From NCBI GenBank assembly GCA_900548675.1, contig URLJ01000003.1, forward strand, positions 36,311 through 100,310: 64,000 bases of DNA. The letters are read 5' to 3'. Position numbers and translations under genes: made by a program. This DNA comes from an uncultured Mollicutes bacterium. Lineage in GTDB: Bacteria > Bacillota_I > Bacilli_A > ML615J-28 > CAG-313. Position 1 is the first letter of the stretch. Every line of letters starts with the position of its first letter. Under the pieces are notes generated by a model, which ran no database searches, was not told the origin of the DNA, and worked only from the letters and a program-made list of their open reading frames with translations. This document shows positions 9,650 to 17,988 of the stretch, in pieces.

Positions 9650-9679
9650 GTATAACTTAAGACAAAATTATCCATACTA
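9650..9679 (+). promoter_or_regulatory. Sigma-G-type forespore promoter for spoVT
   Basis: GTATA (9650-9654), an 18-nt spacer, then CATACTA (9673-9679), 34 nt ahead of the spoVT GTG. This matches the Bacillus sigma-G consensus GHATR-N18-CATNHTA at every position. B. subtilis spoVT is a sigma-G gene. Function is inferred from the match and the position. Confidence 0.7.
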
Positions 9680-9712
9680 TTTTTAGAAGTAAAATAAAAA
9701 TGAGGTGAAAAC

Positions 9713-10240
9713 GTGAAAGCAACAGGTGTCGTAAGACGCATAGATGATTTAGGCCGTATTGTTATCCCTAAGGAACTCAGAAGAACCATGAGAATAAAAG
9801 AAGGAGAGTCACTAGAAATATTTATTGATGGCAATGATCAAATTATTTTAAAGAAGTATTCTCCCGTTCAAAATGTTAATGATTTTGTCATTGAATTTGC
9901 TGAAAGCATATATAACTCTAATAAAAAAGATGTTTTGATAACAGATAATGAACGAGTAATAGCAGGAGCAGGAAATTATAAAAACATGGTGGGGCGAAAA
10001 ATAAGTTTGAGATTAGAAGATAGAATCTCAAAAAGAGCTACTCAAGTTGTTCCAAAAGGTGAAAAACTCGAAATATGTGATAACATAGAGGTAAAAAAAG
10101 CATCAGTAATTAAACCGATAAATGTATATGGTGATGTTATTGGATGTGTTGTGGTAAGCAGCGATGCAGAAGTAAACGATGTCGATAAATCATTAGCTGA
10201 GTTCAGCGGTGAATTTATGAGCAGATATTTAGAAGGCTAA
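9713..10240 (+). CDS. spoVT: Stage V sporulation protein T (AbrB-family regulator)
   Basis: Forespore transcription regulator. The first 50 residues are an AbrB-type swapped-hairpin DNA-binding domain (MKATGVVRRIDDLGRIVIPK, ELRRTMRIKEGESLEI); residues 55-175 form the GAF-like sensor domain that separates SpoVT from AbrB. Length 175 compares with about 178 in Bacillus. The start is GTG, fixed by GAGGTGA. Position after mfd is the same as in B. subtilis. Together with the promoter match this is the best evidence that sporulation control is retained. Confidence 0.93.
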   Translation: MKATGVVRRIDDLGRIVIPKELRRTMRIKEGESLEIFIDGNDQIILKKYSPVQNVNDFVIEFAESIYNSNKKDVLITDNERVIAGAGNYKNMVGRKISLRLEDRISKRATQVVPKGEKLEICDNIEVKKASVIKPINVYGDVIGCVVVSSDAEVNDVDKSLAEFSGEFMSRYLEG

Positions 10241-10245
10241 AAAAC

Positions 10246-10308
10246 AAAAGGTACTAAAAAACTATTCTTAAATCTGAATAGGTTTATTTTAGTGCCTTTT
10301 AGTTTTTA
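10246..10308 (+). terminator. Intrinsic terminator of the pth-mfd-spoVT block
   Basis: 14-bp arms AAAAGGTACTAAAA (10246-10259) and TTTTAGTGCCTTTT (10287-10300), with one G-U pair, followed by AGTTTTT. The loop is long (27 nt) and could hold a small inner hairpin. Confidence 0.75.
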
Positions 10309-10397
10309 ATATCGTTAATATATATATGTAACACAATATAAGGATAACGTTTTCCTTGCTTTATTCTAGCAAAAAACAACCATTGTTGTATAGAAAG

Positions 10398-10406
10398 TGG
10401 TATAAT
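10398..10406 (+). promoter_or_regulatory. Extended -10 promoter of the PII-like/antiporter pair
   Basis: TGGTATAAT with no convincing -35 at 16-18 nt. It lies 24 nt ahead of the downstream ATG. Confidence 0.55.
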
Positions 10407-10430
10407 GCTTTAGATTTTGGAGGTATATAT

Positions 10431-10766
10431 ATGCAATTATTTGTAGTTGTTTTAACAGAAGGAAACTATGTTCCAACAGTATTAAAAAAATTTTCTGATA
10501 ACAATTATCATGGCAGTGTCCTTTCTACAAGAAGTATTCACCATGCATTGATGGATTCAGTTGAACCACTTCCTTATTTTGGAGGTTTATCAAAAGTAAT
10601 AGATGGCGATGTAGAAGTAGCTCGCCCAATGATTTTTGTGGTAGTTAAAAAAGACGAAGAAGTGAAAAAATTATCGAGCCTTGTAAATGAAGCACTTGGC
10701 GATATAAAAGGAAAGGGATTTATGTATGCTCTTCCTATTAGTTATTTAGAAGGACTTGATGAATAA
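10431..10766 (+). CDS. Small PII-like (DarA/CutA-like fold) putative regulator of the antiporter
   Basis: A 111-residue soluble protein beginning MQLFVVVLTEGNYVPTVLKK, with a middle MIFVVVKKDEEVKKLSSLVN and an end GFMYALPISYLEGL. The beta-alpha-beta pattern with a closing strand, and the general size, resemble PII-like trimers such as the c-di-AMP receptor DarA; I see no signature that proves the ligand. The ATG is fixed by GGAGG. The stop overlaps the antiporter start (TAATG), so translation is probably coupled and a regulatory role on that transporter is the simplest reading. A true DarA gene is absent from its usual place after tmk in this window. Confidence 0.55.
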   Translation: MQLFVVVLTEGNYVPTVLKKFSDNNYHGSVLSTRSIHHALMDSVEPLPYFGGLSKVIDGDVEVARPMIFVVVKKDEEVKKLSSLVNEALGDIKGKGFMYALPISYLEGLDE

Positions 10767-12124
10767 TGACAGCAGGAAGTATCTTAATAGTAATTAGTAT
10801 CGCTCTTATATGTGGACTAATTTCTAATCGCTTAATAAAACTAGTGAATTTACCAAATGTTACAGCATACTTGATTGTAGGAATTCTTCTAGGACCTTAT
10901 TTATTTAGTTTATTCAATAACAATTTAACAGGAGTTATTGATAAAAAAACAGTTGAGAGTTTAGGAATAATAGTAGATGCAGCATTAGGTTTTATCGCTT
11001 TTTCAATTGGTAGTGAATTTAAAATATCAAGCATTAAGAAAATTGGAAAAGGTGTAATAACGATAACAATTATGCAGTCATGTATGGCATTAATATTTGT
11101 TGATATCGCTTTAATAGGTGTCGCTTTAATAATAGGAAAACTTCAACAATATTTACCAATAATTCTAACACTAGGTGCTGTAGCAACCGCAACAGCCCCT
11201 GCTGCTACACTAATGGTTGTAAAACAATACAAGGCAAAAGGTGAAGTAACATCGATTCTTTTACCCGTTGTTGCTTTTGATGACGCAGTAGGATTAATAC
11301 TATTCTCAATTTCTTTTTCAATGGCTCAAGTTTTCGCAAAACAATATGCTAATGTCCCTGGAGCTAGTGTTTCAGTAGTAAATGTCTTGCTAATACCATT
11401 ATTAGAAATCACCCTATCAATAGTAATAGGTGCAGTTATCGGATTTATACTATCGCTTGCGATGAAAGCTTTCAAATCTCGTGCTAATAGATTAATATGT
11501 ATGATTGCATCAGTATTGTTAGGTGTAGGATTATGCGTATTAGTATCTGAAAAATTTAATCTTGAAATGTCATCATTACTTACATGTATGATGATAGGTG
11601 CCGTTTTCTGCAATATCCGTGAAGATGCTGTTATGATTTTAGATGGTGTTGAACGGTGGACGCCAGCTTTGTTCATGTTGTTCTTTATTTTATCAGGAGC
11701 TGAATTAGACTTATCAGTAATGGGCAATCTAGCTGTTGTAGGAATATGTTCAGTATATATAATTGCTCGTTCAGCAGGCAAATACTTAGGAGCACGTTGG
11801 GGCTCTATGATTTCAAAGGAAAGCAAAAATGTTAAGAATTATTTAGGATTAATGCTTCTTCCTCAAGCTGGCGTTGCAATCGGTATGGCACGTTCATCTT
11901 CTAGCACTTTTAGATCAATAGCTGATGCCACTTATGCTTTAGATAATGCTTTTGATAAAACATACCTTTATAGTATTGCTTCAACCATTACGGCAGTAGT
12001 ATTATGTGCAACACTTATATATGAACTTGTAGGCCCTGTATTAACCAAGATTGCTTTGACTAAAGCCGGAGAAATCGAAAGCGAAACTAAAAGAAAAGCA
12101 AATACGATAACTAATGGAAACTAG
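10766..12124 (+). CDS. CPA2-family (KefB/NapA-like) monovalent cation:proton antiporter
   Basis: Integral membrane protein of 452 residues with about 12 predicted hydrophobic segments. Family landmarks are NVTAYLIVGILLGPYLFSLF near the N-terminus, LGAVATATAPAATLMVVKQY in the unwound-helix region, and LLPVVAFDDAVGLILFS, which carries the Asp-Asp ion-binding pair. There is no C-terminal TrkA-N domain as in KefB/KefC, so nucleotide control must come from elsewhere, if present. It is translationally coupled to the PII-like gene. K+ or Na+ specificity cannot be read from the sequence. Confidence 0.87.
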   Translation: MTAGSILIVISIALICGLISNRLIKLVNLPNVTAYLIVGILLGPYLFSLFNNNLTGVIDKKTVESLGIIVDAALGFIAFSIGSEFKISSIKKIGKGVITITIMQSCMALIFVDIALIGVALIIGKLQQYLPIILTLGAVATATAPAATLMVVKQYKAKGEVTSILLPVVAFDDAVGLILFSISFSMAQVFAKQYANVPGASVSVVNVLLIPLLEITLSIVIGAVIGFILSLAMKAFKSRANRLICMIASVLLGVGLCVLVSEKFNLEMSSLLTCMMIGAVFCNIREDAVMILDGVERWTPALFMLFFILSGAELDLSVMGNLAVVGICSVYIIARSAGKYLGARWGSMISKESKNVKNYLGLMLLPQAGVAIGMARSSSSTFRSIADATYALDNAFDKTYLYSIASTITAVVLCATLIYELVGPVLTKIALTKAGEIESETKRKANTITNGN

Positions 12125-12134
12125 AAGTATTTAT

Positions 12135-12163
12135 TTGCAATAAAATAACTTTTATGATATAAT
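12135..12163 (+). promoter_or_regulatory. Vegetative promoter of fba
   Basis: TTGCAA (12135-12140), 17-nt spacer, TATAAT (12158-12163) preceded by TGA, an extended -10. It lies 46 nt ahead of the fba ATG. Confidence 0.8.
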
Positions 12164-12209
12164 AATAAACGTAATAAAGAAAGTAACATTAATAAAAGGA
12201 GTGATGATT

Positions 12210-13064
12210 ATGCCATTAGTAAATATGGTTAACATGTTACAAAAAGCCAAAGAAGGTAAATATGCCGTTGGTCAATTTAATATCAACAATCTAGAATGGA
12301 CTAAAACAATTCTTTTAACAGCCCAAGAACAAAACTCACCAGTAATTTTAGGTGTATCTGAAGGTGCTGCAAAGTACATGGGTGGTTTTACAACTGTTGT
12401 AATGATGGTAAAGGGCTTAATGCATGATTTAAACATAACAGTTGATGTAGCAATTCACCTAGACCATGGATCAAGCTATGAAAAATGTGTAGCTGCAATC
12501 GATGCAGGTTTTACATCTGTAATGATTGATGCTTCTCATTTCCCACTTCAAGAAAATATCGCATTAACAAAGAAAGTTGTTGATTATGCTCATCCTAAAG
12601 GTGTATCAGTAGAAGCAGAACTTGGAACTGTTGGCGGTCAAGAAGAACATGTATCAGGCTCTATCATATACGCTGATAAAAATGAATGTGTTGAATTGGT
12701 TAAAGCAACAGGAATTGACGCTTTAGCACCAGCTCTAGGAAGTGTTCATGGACCATATCATGGTGAACCAGTTCTAGGATTTAAAGAAATGGAAGAAATT
12801 AAAGAAGCACTTGATATGCCTCTAGTACTTCATGGTGGTACAGGTATTCCTGATGACAAGATTAAAAGAGCAATCGCTTGTGGAACATGTAAGATTAATG
12901 TTAATACAGAATGCCAATTAGCATTTAATAAAATTTTAAGAGAAGTTGTTGCTAATGACGCAAAAGTATATGATCCACGTAAGATTTTAGGCCCTGCATC
13001 AGTTGGAATTAAAGAAGCTGTTACAGAAAAAATGAACGTATTTGGTTCTGTAAATAAAAACTAA
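12210..13064 (+). CDS. fba: Class II fructose-bisphosphate aldolase
   Basis: Zinc-dependent glycolytic aldolase splitting fructose 1,6-bisphosphate. The 284 residues contain the metal site HLDHGSS, the second zinc region [10 protein letters not shown], and the phosphate loop VLHGGTGIP. Size and motifs fit the short class II type. AAAGGAG lies 8 nt ahead of the ATG at 12210, which I chose over in-frame GTG and ATG codons at 12201 and 12204. It has its own promoter and terminator, so it is monocistronic. Confidence 0.97.
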   Translation: MPLVNMVNMLQKAKEGKYAVGQFNINNLEWTKTILLTAQEQNSPVILGVSEGAAKYMGGFTTVVMMVKGLMHDLNITVDVAIHLDHGSSYEKCVAAIDAGFTSVMIDASHFPLQENIALTKKVVDYAHPKGVSVEAELGTVGGQEEHVSGSIIYADKNECVELVKATGIDALAPALGSVHGPYHGEPVLGFKEMEEIKEALDMPLVLHGGTGIPDDKIKRAIACGTCKINVNTECQLAFNKILREVVANDAKVYDPRKILGPASVGIKEAVTEKMNVFGSVNKN

Positions 13065-13082
13065 CAATAAGTAATGAGAAAT

Positions 13083-13118
13083 AAGAGTGATAAAAATAAA
13101 TTATCACTCTTATTTATT
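13083..13118 (+). terminator. Intrinsic terminator of fba
   Basis: Perfect 11-bp arms AAGAGTGATAA (13083-13093) and TTATCACTCTT (13101-13111) with a 7-nt loop, then ATTTATTTT. Confidence 0.85.
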
Positions 13119-13213
13119 TTGTTAAATAATGTCTTAAAAAAATAACTCACAAAGTAAAAAAAACGTATATTCTGTAAAAATATGATAAGATATTAATAAG
13201 AGGTATATATATA

Positions 13214-14125
13214 ATGAAAATAATTGCTGGATTGTTTTTAAACAAGAAAATAGAAACTGTATCTGATATTGAAAAATATACTTTAGATGTAATGACATAT
13301 GTGAATTATGTAGATAAACTCCTCATATTTAATAATTGTGGTGTTAAACAAGATATGTTTTGGGATGTATTATCACGTTTTCATAATGTTGAGTATACGG
13401 ATTGTCCTAATTATGGCGAAGTGTGTAATTATAAACTTTTCATGTATCAAGCAGTAAAGGGCGAATATGACTATGCAATACCTTTAGAACTAGATTATTA
13501 TTATGAAGAAGATGCCTTTTTAAATTTAAAAAAGATTTTAAAAAAGATAATTGAAGAAAAAGGGGCACCTGCCGTTTTTACACCATACCCAATGTATACT
13601 TGTGAAAAAGAAAAGCAAACTTCAAGAGAATATAAAGAAATAATGGGATGCCATTTAGTAGGGGCCTTTATTAATGTCAAAGAATATGCAGCTACATCAG
13701 GTTTTGAGGAAATCTATTATCAAACAACTTTCGACTATGATTACTGTTTGATGATGAGAAATAATGGAAAACATATATATGTTGCAGAAAATGAGATTAT
13801 TAGAAATCGTAATTATCGCGTTTTGGAAAAGAGGATACTAACGCTACATATCTCAACATATGAAATAGGTACATATCAACTTTACTATGAAACTAGAAAT
13901 CGCCATTACCTGTGGAATAAATATGAAAAAACCCAAACTAGTTATGTAAAAAAAGATAAGAAATTGTATCGTGGTGAAAAGAAGGAAATGATACTAGCTG
14001 ATAAAATGTCAAGAGAAAAACGCAAAATAATGCGACAAGCAATAATAGATTATAAGATTGGTAAAATGGGGAAAGCGTTCGAAGAAATAAGTTTTATATC
14101 AAAAGACGCTAGTACAACTAAGTAA
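13214..14125 (+). CDS. Probable GT2-family glycosyltransferase
   Basis: A 303-residue soluble protein. The first half has alternating strands and helices with a candidate nucleotide-sugar metal motif in LELDYYYEEDAFLNL near residue 93; the middle VGAFINVKEYAATSGF and FDYDYCLMMRNNGK resemble the acceptor-side region of rhamnosyltransferase-like GT2 enzymes, and YYETRNRHYLWNKY matches the usual late GT2 motif. No membrane segment. It stands alone between fba and the ribosomal operon, so the acceptor (wall polymer or capsule) is unknown. Family call is moderate; sugar specificity is not visible. Confidence 0.62.
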   Translation: MKIIAGLFLNKKIETVSDIEKYTLDVMTYVNYVDKLLIFNNCGVKQDMFWDVLSRFHNVEYTDCPNYGEVCNYKLFMYQAVKGEYDYAIPLELDYYYEEDAFLNLKKILKKIIEEKGAPAVFTPYPMYTCEKEKQTSREYKEIMGCHLVGAFINVKEYAATSGFEEIYYQTTFDYDYCLMMRNNGKHIYVAENEIIRNRNYRVLEKRILTLHISTYEIGTYQLYYETRNRHYLWNKYEKTQTSYVKKDKKLYRGEKKEMILADKMSREKRKIMRQAIIDYKIGKMGKAFEEISFISKDASTTK

Positions 14126-14171
14126 TATCAGATTAAATTCAGATTTCTATCATAGAAAAAACATAATGAAT

Positions 14172-14303
14172 TGTTATAATCTTAGTGTAAATAAATTTTT
14201 CTTCTCCAAATTTTCCTTCTAAAATAATTTGAAACATGTGAACGCAAATTATTTTAAAACTTTCCATTTTATAAGGTGCTAATTCTAGCACCTTATTTTT
14301 TTT
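14172..14303 (+). ncRNA. Candidate small RNA upstream of the ribosomal operon
   Basis: An extended -10 TGTTATAAT (14172-14180) is followed by two hairpins: AAAATAATTTG/CAAATTATTTT (14221-14231 and 14245-14255) and the terminator at 14271-14303. A transcript starting near 14187 would be about 117 nt with no good ORF. It could also simply be the 3' region of the glycosyltransferase gene. No -35 box is visible. Confidence 0.35.
14271..14303 (+). terminator. Strong intrinsic terminator before the ribosomal operon
   Basis: Perfect 11-bp stem ATAAGGTGCTA/TAGCACCTTAT (14271-14281 and 14286-14296) with a 4-nt loop and a run of seven T. It isolates the ribosomal operon from upstream transcription. 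It lies 146 nt after the glycosyltransferase stop. Confidence 0.9.
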
Positions 14304-14306
14304 ACA

Positions 14307-14338
14307 TTTTGTTAATGTGAAAAAATCCCTTAACAAAA
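14307..14338. other. Inverted repeat in the gap ahead of rpsJ
   Basis: TTTTGTTAA (14307-14315) and TTAACAAAA (14330-14338) with a 14-nt loop. No T-run follows. Apart from this, 14304-14402 shows nothing recognisable. Confidence 0.3.
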
Positions 14339-14402
14339 AAACAAGTGCACAGTGGTAAAGGCGCAACTATTAAAAAAATAATGAAAAAGAAAAGCATTTC
14401 TT

Positions 14403-14431
14403 TTGCTGAAAACATTAAAAAAGAGTATAAT
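14403..14431 (+). promoter_or_regulatory. Promoter of the S10-spc-alpha operon
   Basis: TTGCTG (14403-14408), 17-nt spacer, TATAAT (14426-14431). One of few promoters in the window without the TGn extension. The leader to rpsJ is about 125 nt. Confidence 0.78.
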
Positions 14432-14437
14432 ACTACG

Positions 14438-14545
14438 GGCTTAAAGGTAGGCAGAGATTTGCGAGGTTGCTGATACGCACGGGAGCGTTGCCGTGTGTGC
14501 ATATCAGGTAATTCGCATTGAGCCGACAAGCTTTAACAATAAAGT
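14438..14545 (+). ncRNA. Structured 5' leader of the S10 operon, candidate r-protein autoregulatory RNA
   Basis: A locally GC-richer stretch with nested pairings: TTAAAG (14441-14446) with CTTTAA (14531-14536), GGC (14450-14452) with GCC (14522-14524), GCGA (14461-14464) with TCGC (14513-14516), and CTGATA (14470-14475) with TATCAG (14502-14507), capped by GCACGG/CCGTGT. The Shine-Dalgarno AGGAGG (14553-14558) lies just outside. In other bacteria L4 represses the S10 operon through a leader; this could be an equivalent. I cannot match it to a named family. Confidence 0.5.
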
Positions 14546-14563
14546 TTAAAATAGGAGGCTAAC

Positions 14564-14872
14564 ATGGCAAAAGAAAAAAAATTAAGAATAAGATTAATAT
14601 CTTATGATCACAGATTACTTGATGAATCTGCAAAAAAAATTGTTGAAACGGTAAAGAGAACTGGTTCAAAAGTATCAGGTCCTATTCCGCTACCAACAGA
14701 AAAAGAAGTATTCACAGTTATCCGTTCACCACACAAAGATAAAGATAGTCGTGAACAATTCGAACGTCGTACTCATAAACGTTTGATTGATATCTTGAAT
14801 ATTACGCCAAAAACAATGGATGCTTTAGTTCACTTAGAACTTCCATCTGGTGTAGAAATCGTTCTAAAATAA
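14564..14872 (+). CDS. rpsJ: 30S ribosomal protein S10
   Basis: A 102-residue 30S head protein, also the NusE partner of NusB in antitermination. It begins [20 protein letters not shown] and carries [20 protein letters not shown] and [14 protein letters not shown], the conserved loop and core. First gene of the large ribosomal operon, behind its own promoter and a structured leader. AGGAGG gives a strong start. Length is standard. Confidence 0.98.
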   Translation: MAKEKKLRIRLISYDHRLLDESAKKIVETVKRTGSKVSGPIPLPTEKEVFTVIRSPHKDKDSREQFERRTHKRLIDILNITPKTMDALVHLELPSGVEIVLK

Positions 14873-14899
14873 TGAGAATTTAAATGGAGGTGTAAACTC

Positions 14900-15559
14900 A
14901 TGGCCAAAGGAATCTTAGGTAAGAAAATTGGAATGACACAAATTTTTTCTGAAGCAGGCACTTTAATCCCTGTTACAGTTGTAGAAGTTACTCCAAACGT
15001 TGTATTACAAAAAAAGGTTGTTGAAACTGATGGTTACAATGCTGTTCAATTAGGTTATGCTGATAAACGTGAAAAATTAGCTAACAAACCTGAAACAGGA
15101 CATGCTGCTAAAGCCAACACAGCCCCTAAGCGCTTCGTTAAAGAAATCGCTGGGGAAGAGATGCTAGCGTTTGAAGTTGGACAAGAGGTTAAAGGAAATA
15201 TTTTCACAGTAGGTGAATTAGTAGATGTAACTGGTACATCAAAAGGTAAAGGTTACCAAGGTGTTATTAAACGCCACAATTTTGGAAGAGGACCTATGGG
15301 ACACGGATCAGGTTTCCATCGCGGAATCGGTTCAATGGGTTGTATTCAACCGGCTCGTATTAAACCAGGAAAGAAAATGCCAGGTCGTATGGGTGGTGTT
15401 CGCAAGACTGTTCAAAATCTTGAATTCGTTAAATACGATGAAACAAATAATGTAGTACTTATCAAGGGTAATGTTCCTGGAGCTAAAAATTCATTTGTAA
15501 TCATTACAAATGCAGTTAAAGCTAAGAATGCAAAACTTAACCCTGAAAGTCTAGCATAG
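14900..15559 (+). CDS. rplC: 50S ribosomal protein L3
   Basis: A 219-residue 50S assembly initiator, slightly longer than the usual 209. N-terminal [20 protein letters not shown], and the central finger [19 protein letters not shown] that reaches the peptidyl transferase region. Second gene of the operon, 27 bp after rpsJ, with AAATGGAGGTG as ribosome binding site. The extra length lies in the [17 protein letters not shown] segment and the C-terminus. Confidence 0.98.
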   Translation: MAKGILGKKIGMTQIFSEAGTLIPVTVVEVTPNVVLQKKVVETDGYNAVQLGYADKREKLANKPETGHAAKANTAPKRFVKEIAGEEMLAFEVGQEVKGNIFTVGELVDVTGTSKGKGYQGVIKRHNFGRGPMGHGSGFHRGIGSMGCIQPARIKPGKKMPGRMGGVRKTVQNLEFVKYDETNNVVLIKGNVPGAKNSFVIITNAVKAKNAKLNPESLA

Positions 15560-15572
15560 GAAGGAGATAAAC

Positions 15573-16196
15573 ATGCCAAACGTTGTGTTATTAAACCAAG
15601 AAGGTAAAGAAGTTGGTCAATTACAATTAAGCGAAGATATTTTCGCTCATGAACAACACCAACAAGCTATTTTTGATACAATCATCGCTGAACGTGCTGC
15701 AATGCGTCAAGGTACACAAAAAGCAAAAGGTCGTTCAGAAGTTAGTGGCGGTGGAAGAAAACCATGGCGTCAAAAAGGTACTGGCCGTGCTCGTCAAGGT
15801 TCAATCCGTGCTGCACAATGGCGTGGCGGTGGCGTAATTTTCGCACCTACACCTCGTTCACATGCAATCAAAATTAACAAAAAAGTTGTTCGTCTTGCAA
15901 TGAAATGTTCTTTAAGTGAAAAAGTTCAAGAAGAAGCATTTATCGTATTAAATGATTTAAATCTTGAAAACTTCAAAACAAAAGGATTTGTTAAAGTATT
16001 AGATGATGTTAATTCATTTGGAAAAGTATTAGTTATCGTTGATGGCAGCAATCCTAATGTTGAACTTGCTGGTAGAAATGTTCCATATGCATGCGTTTCT
16101 GACGTAAGACGCGTATCAGTTTATCAAATGAAAAATGCTGATTGCGTAGTTATTACTGAAGCAGCAGTTAAATATTATGAGGAGGTTCTTAAATAA
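15573..16196 (+). CDS. rplD: 50S ribosomal protein L4
   Basis: A 207-residue 50S protein whose extended loop (KAKGRSEVSGGGRKPWRQKG, then RARQGSIRAAQWRGGGVIF) lines the exit tunnel. In several bacteria L4 is the autogenous repressor of this operon, which makes it the likely ligand if the upstream leader is regulatory. Starts 13 bp after rplC with AAGGAGA. Its TAA overlaps the rplW ATG by one base. Confidence 0.98.
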   Translation: MPNVVLLNQEGKEVGQLQLSEDIFAHEQHQQAIFDTIIAERAAMRQGTQKAKGRSEVSGGGRKPWRQKGTGRARQGSIRAAQWRGGGVIFAPTPRSHAIKINKKVVRLAMKCSLSEKVQEEAFIVLNDLNLENFKTKGFVKVLDDVNSFGKVLVIVDGSNPNVELAGRNVPYACVSDVRRVSVYQMKNADCVVITEAAVKYYEEVLK

Positions 16197-16480
16197 TGAA
16201 ATCAGTTTATGATGTTATTAGAAAACCTATTATCACAGAAAAATCTAGCAAATTAGCAGAAAATCTACAATATACTTTCGAAGTAGATCCTAGTGCTAAT
16301 AAAGTTGAAATTAAAAAAGCGATTGAAACAATCTTCAATGTAAAAGTTGTAGCAGTTAGAACTGTTAATGTTTCTCGCAAAGCAAAAAGAATGCAAAGAT
16401 TCGAAGGGTTCAAACCAGGATATAAGAAAGCAATTGTTCGTCTTGCAGCTGGTCAAACCATCGATTCATTTGAAATTTAG
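16196..16480 (+). CDS. rplW: 50S ribosomal protein L23
   Basis: A 94-residue protein at the tunnel exit that docks signal recognition particle and trigger factor. MKSVYDVIRKPIITEKSSKL and FNVKVVAVRTVNVSRK are family hallmarks, as is the end GFKPGYKKAIVRLAAGQTID. Overlaps rplD by one base (TAATG), so initiation is likely coupled. Confidence 0.98.
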   Translation: MKSVYDVIRKPIITEKSSKLAENLQYTFEVDPSANKVEIKKAIETIFNVKVVAVRTVNVSRKAKRMQRFEGFKPGYKKAIVRLAAGQTIDSFEI

Positions 16481-16498
16481 TTTGGGAGGTCAAAGATA

Positions 16499-17329
16499 AT
16501 GCCTATAAAAAAATATAAAGCGACTACCAATGGTCGTCGTAACATGTCAGTTTTGACTTATGAAGAAATTACTACTGATACTCCTGAAAAGAGTTTATTA
16601 ATTAAACTTTCAAATCACGCTGGACGTAATGCTAGCGGTAAAATCACAGTACGTCATAAAGGCGGCGGTGAAAAACGTAAATATCGTATCATCGATTTCA
16701 AACGTGATAAAGATGGTATCGTTGGTAAAGTTTCTACAATAGAATATGATCCAAATCGTAGCGCTAATATCGCATTAATCACTTACGTTGATGGTGAAAA
16801 ACGTTATATTATTGCTCCAAAAGATTTAAAAGTTGGTATGACAGTTGTTTCTGGCGATAACGTAGATATTCGTATTGGTAACTCACTACAAATCTGCAAT
16901 ATCCCTGTTGGTACAACAGTTCACAACATTGAACTTCATCCAGGACATGGTGCACAATTAGTTCGTTCTGCTGGTGCATCTGCACAAATTCTTGGTCGTG
17001 AAGAAAAATATGTTTTAATTAGACTTGCAAGTGGCGAAGTTCGTCGTGTATTAGGTGTTTGCCGTGCAACAATTGGTACAGTAGGTAACTTAGACTATGA
17101 ACTAGTTAATATCGGTAAAGCTGGACGTACTCGTCATATGGGTATCCGCCCAACTGTACGTGGTTCAGTTATGAACCCTAATGATCACCCTCATGGTGGT
17201 GGTGAAGGACGTCAACCAATTGGACGTAAAGCTCCAATGACTCCTTGGGGTAAAGTTGCCCTTGGTAAGAAAACAAGAAAAACAAAGAATAAATCGAATG
17301 ATCTTATCGTTCGTCGTAGAAATGGTTAG
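16499..17329 (+). CDS. rplB: 50S ribosomal protein L2
   Basis: A 276-residue 50S protein essential for subunit joining and peptidyl transfer. The RNA-binding domain carries [20 protein letters not shown], and the C-terminal stretch has [20 protein letters not shown] with the conserved functional His. Length is standard. TTTGGGAGGTC precedes it. No departure from the family seen. Confidence 0.98.
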   Translation: MPIKKYKATTNGRRNMSVLTYEEITTDTPEKSLLIKLSNHAGRNASGKITVRHKGGGEKRKYRIIDFKRDKDGIVGKVSTIEYDPNRSANIALITYVDGEKRYIIAPKDLKVGMTVVSGDNVDIRIGNSLQICNIPVGTTVHNIELHPGHGAQLVRSAGASAQILGREEKYVLIRLASGEVRRVLGVCRATIGTVGNLDYELVNIGKAGRTRHMGIRPTVRGSVMNPNDHPHGGGEGRQPIGRKAPMTPWGKVALGKKTRKTKNKSNDLIVRRRNG

Positions 17330-17347
17330 AAGGGAGGAACTCATAAT

Positions 17348-17626
17348 ATGGCACGTTCACTTAAAAAAGGTCCTTTTATTGATGGTCATCTTTTAAATAA
17401 AGTTCAAAAATTAAATGATGCTAATCAAAAGAAAGTTATCCAAACATGGTCAAGAAGATCAACAATCTATCCAGATTTCGTTGGTCATACAGTAGCTGTT
17501 CATAATGGTAAAGAACATTTACCAGTATATGTAACAGAGGATATGGTAGGTCATAAATTTGGTGAGTTCGCACCAACTAGAACCTATCGCGGTCACGGAA
17601 AAGACAAGAAAGTAGTTAAAAAGTAG
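17348..17626 (+). CDS. rpsS: 30S ribosomal protein S19
   Basis: A 92-residue 30S head protein paired with S13. Begins [19 protein letters not shown] and ends with [19 protein letters not shown]. The Shine-Dalgarno is GGGAGG. Eighteen bp after rplB and nine bp before the chosen rplV start. Standard length. Confidence 0.98.
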   Translation: MARSLKKGPFIDGHLLNKVQKLNDANQKKVIQTWSRRSTIYPDFVGHTVAVHNGKEHLPVYVTEDMVGHKFGEFAPTRTYRGHGKDKKVVKK

Positions 17627-17635
17627 GTGGAAATT

Positions 17636-17974
17636 ATGGAAGCAAAAGCAATCTATAGATCTGTTAGAATGTCACCAAGAAAAGCTAGACTTGTTGTCGA
17701 TTTAATGCGTGGCAAAAAAGTTGGCGAAGCAATCGCTATCGTTAACAATGTAGAAAGTACAGTTAAAGAACCAATCAGCAAATGCTTAAATTCAGCAATT
17801 GCTAACGCTGTTAACAATTTAGGATTAGATGCAGAAAATTTATTTGTAAAAGAAATTTATGTTAATCCTGGACAAATGTTAAAGAGATTCCGCGCTCGTG
17901 CAAAAGGTAGCGGAAATAGAATTTTGAAAAGAACTAGCCACATTACAGTAGTAGTGGCAGAAGTTGCTAAGTAA
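17636..17974 (+). CDS. rplV: 50S ribosomal protein L22
   Basis: A 112-residue tunnel-wall protein. [20 protein letters not shown] opens it; the tunnel hairpin includes [20 protein letters not shown], a known site of macrolide-resistance changes. I start at ATG 17636 because AGGTGG lies ahead of it; an in-frame GTG at 17627 touches the rpsS stop and would add three residues. Confidence 0.97.
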   Translation: MEAKAIYRSVRMSPRKARLVVDLMRGKKVGEAIAIVNNVESTVKEPISKCLNSAIANAVNNLGLDAENLFVKEIYVNPGQMLKRFRARAKGSGNRILKRTSHITVVVAEVAK

Positions 17975-17988
17975 GGAGGTCTTCATAT

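Noticed and set aside
14139..14529. Two 75-residue minus-strand ORFs before rpsJ
   Set aside because: They run through the terminator, promoter and leader of the ribosomal operon, have no ribosome binding site and no protein-like composition.
14438..14545. tRNA or T-box element before rpsJ
   Set aside because: No acceptor/T-loop consensus and no T-box motif. The helices fit a long leader arm better.
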